A DNA stretch of 39,778 nucleotides from a virus: IMG/VR virus record IMGVR_UViG_3300035158_000699, positions 1 through 39,778 of that record, one strand, 5' to 3'. Position numbers and translations under genes: made by a program. Positions within the stretch are counted from its first letter, which is position 1. Each line of letters opens with the position of its first letter. This document shows positions 35,705 to 39,778 of this stretch, piece after piece. Below the pieces are notes generated by a model, which was not told where the DNA came from, made no database searches, and saw only the letters and a program-made list of their open reading frames with translations.

Positions 35705-37423
35705 ATGGCCAGACTAACTCCAATTATCAGTATAAGCATTAATGGCGGTGTTCCAAACGTTAGTAATGACGATGTGCCATATGGTAGCACCGTGATATTA
35801 GAAAATACTGACAGGGTAAATGTGGACGGCTACTCATGGAAGCTAGTTTCAAAACCACCCGGGTCCAGTGCTTCTTTAAGCTTTGTTTCTTGGGAAAGAG
35901 AACAAGATGGAGGATCGCTTGGAGATATTAAAACCTCTTTTGTCGCTGATGCTTATGGTAGCTACATTATTGAGCTTACACTAAACAGATGGTTAAAAGG
36001 CACAATTGGTGTGTCTGTAAGAAGTCCACACCTTAGTATAAGATTACCAGCAAAAGAGGAGAGAGATGAGTTTGGTGGTTGGAGCAGTGCTGTTTATGGT
36101 GCTTTAATAAGTTTAGAGGATGGCTATGCTACAGTGGCTGCAGCGACAGGAACAGGGACAGTTAGTGGCGATTTAAGCGGTACGCTACCAAATCCAACCG
36201 TTTCTGGGCTACAAGGAAGAAATTTATCTGGAGCTGCACCATCGTCTGGCCAAGCATTGGCGTGGAACGGATCGGCTTGGGCACCAGCCGACGTTTTGGT
36301 ATCTGGTACTGCTGCTAGCGGGGATCTTTCTGGTACCTATCCCGGCCCAACAGTGTCTAAATTACAGGGACGAAGCCTTGACAGCTCGGCCCCCTCTCCT
36401 ACAGATGTTTTAGCTTGGGATGGAACAAAATGGACTCCAACGGCACCTGGTGCTCCTGGAGCACATGCTTCTTCCCATCAAAATGGTGGAGCAGACGAAA
36501 TTAATGTTGGGGGCCTAAATGGTGTTTTAGCTGATGCTCAAAATGCTGGGCAACTCCAATCTAGAACAGTCGCATCAACAGCACCTAGTTCTGGGCAAGT
36601 TTTATCATGGAATGGGTCTCAATGGGCGCCAGCAACTCCTTCTGGAGGCTCCCACTCTATGGGTGGATCCCAACACATTGCTGATACTCCCGCTAGTATT
36701 AACACTAAAGTCTCTGGGGCTGATATTATATTCACTACAACATCAGCTGGTGGGGACCTAAGTGGAACATATCCTAATCCAACCGTGGCCAAGTTGCAAG
36801 GTAGAAATGTAGCAGTAACAGCCCCTGGCATGTCTGAGGTTTTGACATGGAATGGATCTCAGTGGGCACCCGCAGCAGGTGGAGGCCCTCCTAGCGGATC
36901 AGCTGGAGGTGACCTTGGTGGAACATACCCCAATCCAGACGTAACAGGTATACGTGGTGCGCCAATTCACGGCGGAATTTCTCCTGGCGAAGCATGGGTT
37001 TTAGCATGGGATTCTGACGGATATCAGTGGGTTCCTCAGGCACAGTCTGGCAGCGGCGGAGGCGATGGTTATGATTTAATATTCTCTGACGACACAGAGT
37101 TTACAGAAACAGGAACAACCCCAGTTACAAAGAAAACCTTTAGATTTGTAATGGATTCTGTTAATAAGCCAACTCACTGGAGAATTATTGTTAGCTTGTG
37201 GGTTACCGGAGAACATGGTGACACTGCAGAATGCACTATTAATATGGGAGGTGATAGTGTGGTTTTGACCACCACCAACGGCTCAGAAACAGTTAAAAAG
37301 GGTGTTATAACAGTGGCTGCAGCAGCAGATACATTATTAACAGCAAATATTCAGTTACGAGTTACAACAGGTACTGACACAGCTCACCTCAAATATACAG
37401 ATATATATGCGGTAAAGGATTAG
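35705..37423 (+). CDS. Tail fibre protein built from GDLSGTYPNP-type repeats
   Basis: A 572-aa fibre. Residues 1-120 form a probable attachment/Ig-like domain ('GSTVILENTDRVNVDGYSW', 'AYGSYIIELTLNRWL'). From about 155 to 445 come repeated units of the type 'GDLSGTYPNPTVAKLQGR' followed by 'APSSGQVLSWNGSQWAPA': two complete copies in the first part, one half copy, and two more after a spacer 'HASSHQNGGADEINVGGLNG'. Such repeats are common in phage fibres and form the elongated trimeric shaft. The C-terminal 120 residues ('LIFSDDTEFTETGTTP', 'RIIVSLWVTGEHGDTAECTI') form a compact beta domain, probably the knob that contacts the host. A strong AGGAGG precedes the start. It has four DGY motifs. 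The next gene is a glycosyltransferase. Confidence 0.85.
   Translation: MARLTPIISISINGGVPNVSNDDVPYGSTVILENTDRVNVDGYSWKLVSKPPGSSASLSFVSWEREQDGGSLGDIKTSFVADAYGSYIIELTLNRWLKGTIGVSVRSPHLSIRLPAKEERDEFGGWSSAVYGALISLEDGYATVAAATGTGTVSGDLSGTLPNPTVSGLQGRNLSGAAPSSGQALAWNGSAWAPADVLVSGTAASGDLSGTYPGPTVSKLQGRSLDSSAPSPTDVLAWDGTKWTPTAPGAPGAHASSHQNGGADEINVGGLNGVLADAQNAGQLQSRTVASTAPSSGQVLSWNGSQWAPATPSGGSHSMGGSQHIADTPASINTKVSGADIIFTTTSAGGDLSGTYPNPTVAKLQGRNVAVTAPGMSEVLTWNGSQWAPAAGGGPPSGSAGGDLGGTYPNPDVTGIRGAPIHGGISPGEAWVLAWDSDGYQWVPQAQSGSGGGDGYDLIFSDDTEFTETGTTPVTKKTFRFVMDSVNKPTHWRIIVSLWVTGEHGDTAECTINMGGDSVVLTTTNGSETVKKGVITVAAAADTLLTANIQLRVTTGTDTAHLKYTDIYAVKD
36167..37040 (+). repeat. Coding repeats of the fibre shaft (about 120-bp units)
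   Basis: Units begin at about 36167, 36320, 36752 and 36907, with a half unit near 36546. Each encodes Gly-Asp-Leu-x-Gly-Thr-x-Pro, a 'LQGR' or similar segment, and a 'W.G..W.P' close. The DNA copies differ, so they are old repeats kept at protein level. They offer sites for recombination between fibres. Confidence 0.85.
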
Positions 37424-37425
37424 GC

Positions 37426-38298
37426 ATGATTGCTGCCTGTACGCTGTTTGATAGTCGATTTTCCATTGAAGGTTGGCTTTGTTGGAAATCAATAAACAAA
37501 TTTGATCCTTGTATGAAGTTTTATGTTCTTTGTTTGGATGAAAGAGTTTATCACGAAGCCTCTTATTGGCGTCAATACTGTGGTGATATTATTCCCATTC
37601 GTTTATATGAATTCGAGAATCGTTTTAGACAGCTTTTAGATAGTCGGGCCACACGTCCTTGGAACGCCTATACACAAACTTGTAAAGTGTTTTTGCCCAG
37701 TTATATATTTGAGAGGTTTGGGGAAAATAAAATTTTTTATATAGACTGTGATTTGTATTTTTGGAGTGCCCCCAAGCAAATAGAGGATGCTTTGGGAGAC
37801 AAATCTTTTATGGTTTCCTCAAGAGAGTTAGAACCTCCACCAAGACAGGGGAGATATAATGGTGGTTTTTATGCTTGTTGCAATGATGACAAATCTAGAG
37901 TGTTTTTAAACTGGTGGCAAAATAAAACAATTGAATGGTGTTTATGGGAACCTGGGCCAGACGGAAGATATGCTGAAGAGGGCTATCTAAACATTTTTTA
38001 CAATGAGCCTAAAAAATTCCAAGGGATTAAAATTTCATCCAACCCGGGAATTAACTTGGCAAATTGGAATTTAAACAAGCACCAGTTGAAGAGGGCTGAT
38101 GATAAAATTATAATTGATGACTATTATTACTTAGTTTGTTTTCATTATCAAGGTATGAGGTTTCATAAAGATCATTATGAAACTTATGCTGATATAAGAA
38201 ACAGCGCATCTAAATATATATATGAGAAATATTATAATGACTATATTGTATTTAAGGAGGAGTTTTTAAATGGCTTGGACAGCTACCGGTGGCGGTGA
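37426..38298 (+). CDS. Glycosyltransferase, GT-A fold (family 8-like)
   Basis: A 290-aa enzyme expected to transfer a sugar from a nucleotide-sugar donor. Features: N-terminal 'MIAACTLFDSRFSIEGWLCW' (nucleotide-binding start), 'TCKVFLPSYIFERF', the metal-binding DxD as 'FYIDCDLYFWSAP', then 'YNGGFYACCNDDKSRVF', 'NWW', an acidic 'YAEEGYLNIFY', and 'SSNPGINLANWNLNKH' near the end, with a late histidine motif 'CFHYQGMRFH'. This order is typical of GT-A, especially family 8-like, enzymes. The sugar and acceptor are not visible. It lies between two fibre genes, starts 2 bases after the first and overlaps the next by 29 bases, so it is made with the fibres. It could modify virion proteins or host surface sugars. 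No signal peptide is seen, so it acts in the host cytoplasm. Confidence 0.78.
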   Translation: MIAACTLFDSRFSIEGWLCWKSINKFDPCMKFYVLCLDERVYHEASYWRQYCGDIIPIRLYEFENRFRQLLDSRATRPWNAYTQTCKVFLPSYIFERFGENKIFYIDCDLYFWSAPKQIEDALGDKSFMVSSRELEPPPRQGRYNGGFYACCNDDKSRVFLNWWQNKTIEWCLWEPGPDGRYAEEGYLNIFYNEPKKFQGIKISSNPGINLANWNLNKHQLKRADDKIIIDDYYYLVCFHYQGMRFHKDHYETYADIRNSASKYIYEKYYNDYIVFKEEFLNGLDSYRWR

Positions 38299-39382
38299 CC
38301 ATGGTGGAGATGATTGGATTATCTCTAGTAATACACAGGTAGGTGGAACACATACAGGAGTCGGAGTTTTTAGGGTAAACTCTGGCACAACCATATGGCC
38401 ATCATCTGCGTTTAGTGTATCTTGCATAAAAGCAGAGATAGATGGGTCCATTAGCCAGTGGTATGCATGGGGACAATCAGTTTCAATCACTGCTATACAA
38501 ACCATAACAAACAACATTATAGACCAGGGTGGCGCTGGGGGAACTGGCGGAACAAACCAGGTTGGTGGGACAGGAACAACAGGATCTGCAGGATCTGCTG
38601 GAAGTAATGGTGCCGCTGCAGGAGCATGTAGTGCGGGAAATGATGGTGGAAATGGTGGAACAGGCAGTACAGGTGGAATGGGAAATAGTGGTCCAAATGG
38701 CGGTAACGGTAGTGGTGGATATAGTGGTGGAGCAATTTCTCTTACAGCAGTTAAACTAGAGTACGGAACTTTAAAAACTAACGGTGGTAATGGCGGTAGT
38801 GGTGGTTTTAGTCGCGGAGGCACTGGAGGCACTGGAGGCGTTGGAGGAAATGGTGGTCAGGGTGGTGCTGCTAATTGCAGTGGGTGTGACGAATGGCCGT
38901 TTCCATTACAAGGCGGCGATGGAGGTAATGGCGGCAACGGAGGTCAAGGTGGTAATGGTGGCTGGGGTGGCCAAGGTGGTAATGGTGGCTGGGGCGGCTG
39001 GGGTGCTAATATTACACTGCGTCATGCTAGACCAACAAGTACCTATAGAACTGGTAGTAGTGTCAATTATTTTGGCGGCAGTGCTGGTGGCGGAGGCGCT
39101 TCGCTTGCAGGAGCTGGCGGTGGGGGTGGAAATGGTGGATCACAAGGATTTGGAGGAGCTGGATGCGACGGAGGGGGATTTGGATCGCCTGGATCACCTG
39201 GATCTAGTGGTGGATCTGGATCTGCTGGTGGCGGAACATATTGGGGCAGCTCTGGTGGTAGCGGGATAAATGGAACCTTTTCTAGCGGAAATAGTGGAAC
39301 AGCGGATGTAGAACATCAGGCTAGGGTAATATATCAAGAAGGTGGGCAATATTTAAGACGTTTTAGGTCGAACCTAATATAA
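38270..39382 (+). CDS. Glycine-rich tail fibre tip / adhesin-like protein
   Basis: A 370-aa protein; AAGGAGG before the ATG lies within the end of the glycosyltransferase gene. The N-terminal 90 residues form a small domain ('GGDDWIISSNTQVGGTHTGV', 'WYAWGQSVSITAIQTITNNI'). Most of the remainder is Gly-Gly-X repeat: about 95-150, 163-195, 205-240 ('GGNGGQGGNGGWGGQGGNGG') and 265-345. This is the composition of polyglycine-II helix sandwiches known from adhesins such as the phage S16 gp38 fibre tip, where exposed loops bind the receptor. Between the Gly runs are short non-repetitive segments ('CSGCDEWPFPLQ', 'NITLRHARPTSTYRTG') that may be such loops. The end returns to 'VEHQARVIYQEGGQYLRRF'. 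A receptor-binding role is inferred from composition and place, not from homology. Confidence 0.7.
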   Translation: MAWTATGGGDHGGDDWIISSNTQVGGTHTGVGVFRVNSGTTIWPSSAFSVSCIKAEIDGSISQWYAWGQSVSITAIQTITNNIIDQGGAGGTGGTNQVGGTGTTGSAGSAGSNGAAAGACSAGNDGGNGGTGSTGGMGNSGPNGGNGSGGYSGGAISLTAVKLEYGTLKTNGGNGGSGGFSRGGTGGTGGVGGNGGQGGAANCSGCDEWPFPLQGGDGGNGGNGGQGGNGGWGGQGGNGGWGGWGANITLRHARPTSTYRTGSSVNYFGGSAGGGGASLAGAGGGGGNGGSQGFGGAGCDGGGFGSPGSPGSSGGSGSAGGGTYWGSSGGSGINGTFSSGNSGTADVEHQARVIYQEGGQYLRRFRSNLI

Positions 39383-39441
39383 TATCAAAAACTATTCAAT
39401 AAGTTAGTATAATTGTAGAATTTTTCTCGGAGGGAAGCCAA
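39383..39441 (+). promoter_or_regulatory. Candidate promoter region before the small fibre gene
   Basis: A perfect TATAAT lies at 39408-39413, 34 bases before ATG 39442. The matching -35 is poor: TCAAAA at about 39385-39390 with a 17-base gap matches the consensus at only 3 of 6 positions. This is one of the few gaps in the fibre cluster without overlap, so a separate promoter is plausible but weakly supported. Confidence 0.25.
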
Positions 39442-39663
39442 ATGGCAATAAAAGATTGGATTACAAACTATCCTACTAGTTTAGATACTGATGCTCCAGG
39501 TAACATGGAGGATCTTGTAGATGGAGCAGATCTTTCTCGTGTTAGCCAAATACACTCTATTAGAGACGCACTTATCGCTATAGAAACAGAAATTGGCACG
39601 ACCGTTCCAGCTGTTGGAAGCCTAAGAAAGCGGGTGGCCGACCTAGAGGGTAGCCAGCAGTAG
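39442..39663 (+). CDS. Small fibre-associated protein, coiled-coil type
   Basis: A 73-aa protein with strong CGGAGGG before its ATG. The sequence 'SLDTDAPGNMEDLVDGADLS' followed by 'VSQIHSIRDALIAIETEIGT' and 'GSLRKRVADLEG' is a pattern often found at the start of phage fibre or neck-appendage proteins, in which a short leader leads into a trimeric coiled coil. Here the protein ends right after the coiled-coil segment, so it is either a tiny stand-alone protein or the N-terminal remnant of a longer fibre gene. The next gene begins about 40 bases later in unrelated sequence, which would fit truncation by insertion. Confidence 0.65.
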   Translation: MAIKDWITNYPTSLDTDAPGNMEDLVDGADLSRVSQIHSIRDALIAIETEIGTTVPAVGSLRKRVADLEGSQQ

Positions 39664-39703
39664 CCAATAAACTTGGACATTTTTAACCAAACTTGGAGAA
39701 ATT

Positions 39704-39778
39704 ATGAAATTCAAACGCTCTACCAAATGTAGCACTAAGTTTGCTACAAAACATAAAAAAGAAGAACTATCTAATATT
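39704..39778 (+). CDS. Start of a further gene, possibly TnpB/OrfB-like (3' partial)
   Basis: An ATG at 39704 with TTGGAGA upstream opens a frame that runs to the end of the window (25 codons). The product is basic: 'MKFKRSTKCSTKFATKHKKE', then 'ELSNI'. The pattern 'K.S.KFA.K.K...L..' recalls the N-terminus of IS200/IS605 TnpB-type (OrfB) proteins, RNA-guided nucleases spread by or with transposons. Twenty-five residues are too few to decide, and another basic phage protein is possible. Its place directly after a truncated-looking fibre gene fits an inserted mobile gene. Confidence 0.4.
   Translation, partial: MKFKRSTKCSTKFATKHKKEELSNI

Noticed and set aside
38266-38832. A long proline-rich frame on the minus strand
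   Set aside because: It is the mirror of Gly-Gly-X codons of the adhesin-like gene (GGN read backwards gives NCC, Pro/Ala/Thr/Ser). It has no ribosome binding site and no domain.
38520-39300. CRISPR-like regular repeats
   Set aside because: The repeats are in-frame glycine codons of differing length with no constant repeat and no unique spacers.

Overview
The window is part of the late, virion-structure region of a tailed double-stranded DNA phage with a contractile (myovirus-type) tail. The evidence is a tail sheath, tail-tube proteins, a slippery-site tail-assembly chaperone pair, a tape measure, a baseplate hub and spike, a gp25-like wedge, a gpJ-like wedge and fibre genes, nearly all on the + strand and tightly packed with stop/start overlaps. 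Base composition is moderately AT-rich. There are no tRNAs, no host genes, and no integrase or replication genes, so the host cannot be named. Tail genes alone exceed 37 kb and several proteins are very large (1574 and 2304 aa), which suggests a large phage genome.

Layout. 1-253: the end of an Ig-like domain gene enclosed by a perfect 39-bp inverted repeat that begins at base 1. 307-1316: a small HNH endonuclease coupled to a probable tail-terminator/connector gene. 1313-2599 (minus strand): a zinc-ribbon-array HNH endonuclease facing the tail genes. 2815-5358: tail sheath. 5386-6991: two paralogous tail-tube genes, each preceded by remains of a homing endonuclease. 7002-7034: strong intrinsic terminator. 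7124-7992: tail-assembly chaperones joined by a canonical -1 slippery heptamer. 8003-10341: tape measure. 10339-21854: baseplate hub, OB-fold/beta-helix spike, an unusual multi-membrane-segment protein, and structural proteins. 21854-32447: gp25-like wedge, gpJ-like wedge and a giant LamG-containing wedge/tail protein. 32455-32842: frameshifted LAGLIDADG-type homing endonuclease. 32842-39663: a structural protein with dockerin-like loops, a repeat-built fibre, a GT-A glycosyltransferase, a polyglycine adhesin-like protein and a short fibre-like protein. 39704-end: the start of a gene that may be TnpB-like.

How the genes work together. The central block follows the usual assembly order of contractile tails: sheath and tube, chaperone, tape measure, hub and spike, then baseplate wedges and fibres. 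Most genes share operon-like spacing, so late transcription through the block with translational coupling is likely. The terminator after the second tube gene would set the sheath/tube genes apart from the rest.

The accessory signal is twofold. First, the tail module has been hit repeatedly by selfish homing genes (two apparently intact HNH genes and three decayed ones), all sitting exactly at gene junctions, and in two cases the last codons of the dead element contain the Shine-Dalgarno site of the structural gene that follows. Second, a short Asp-Gly-Tyr (DGY) motif occurs about 25 times in seven otherwise unrelated virion proteins, encoded by varied codons, and a glycosyltransferase gene lies inside the fibre cluster. 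A link between the two is only a hypothesis.
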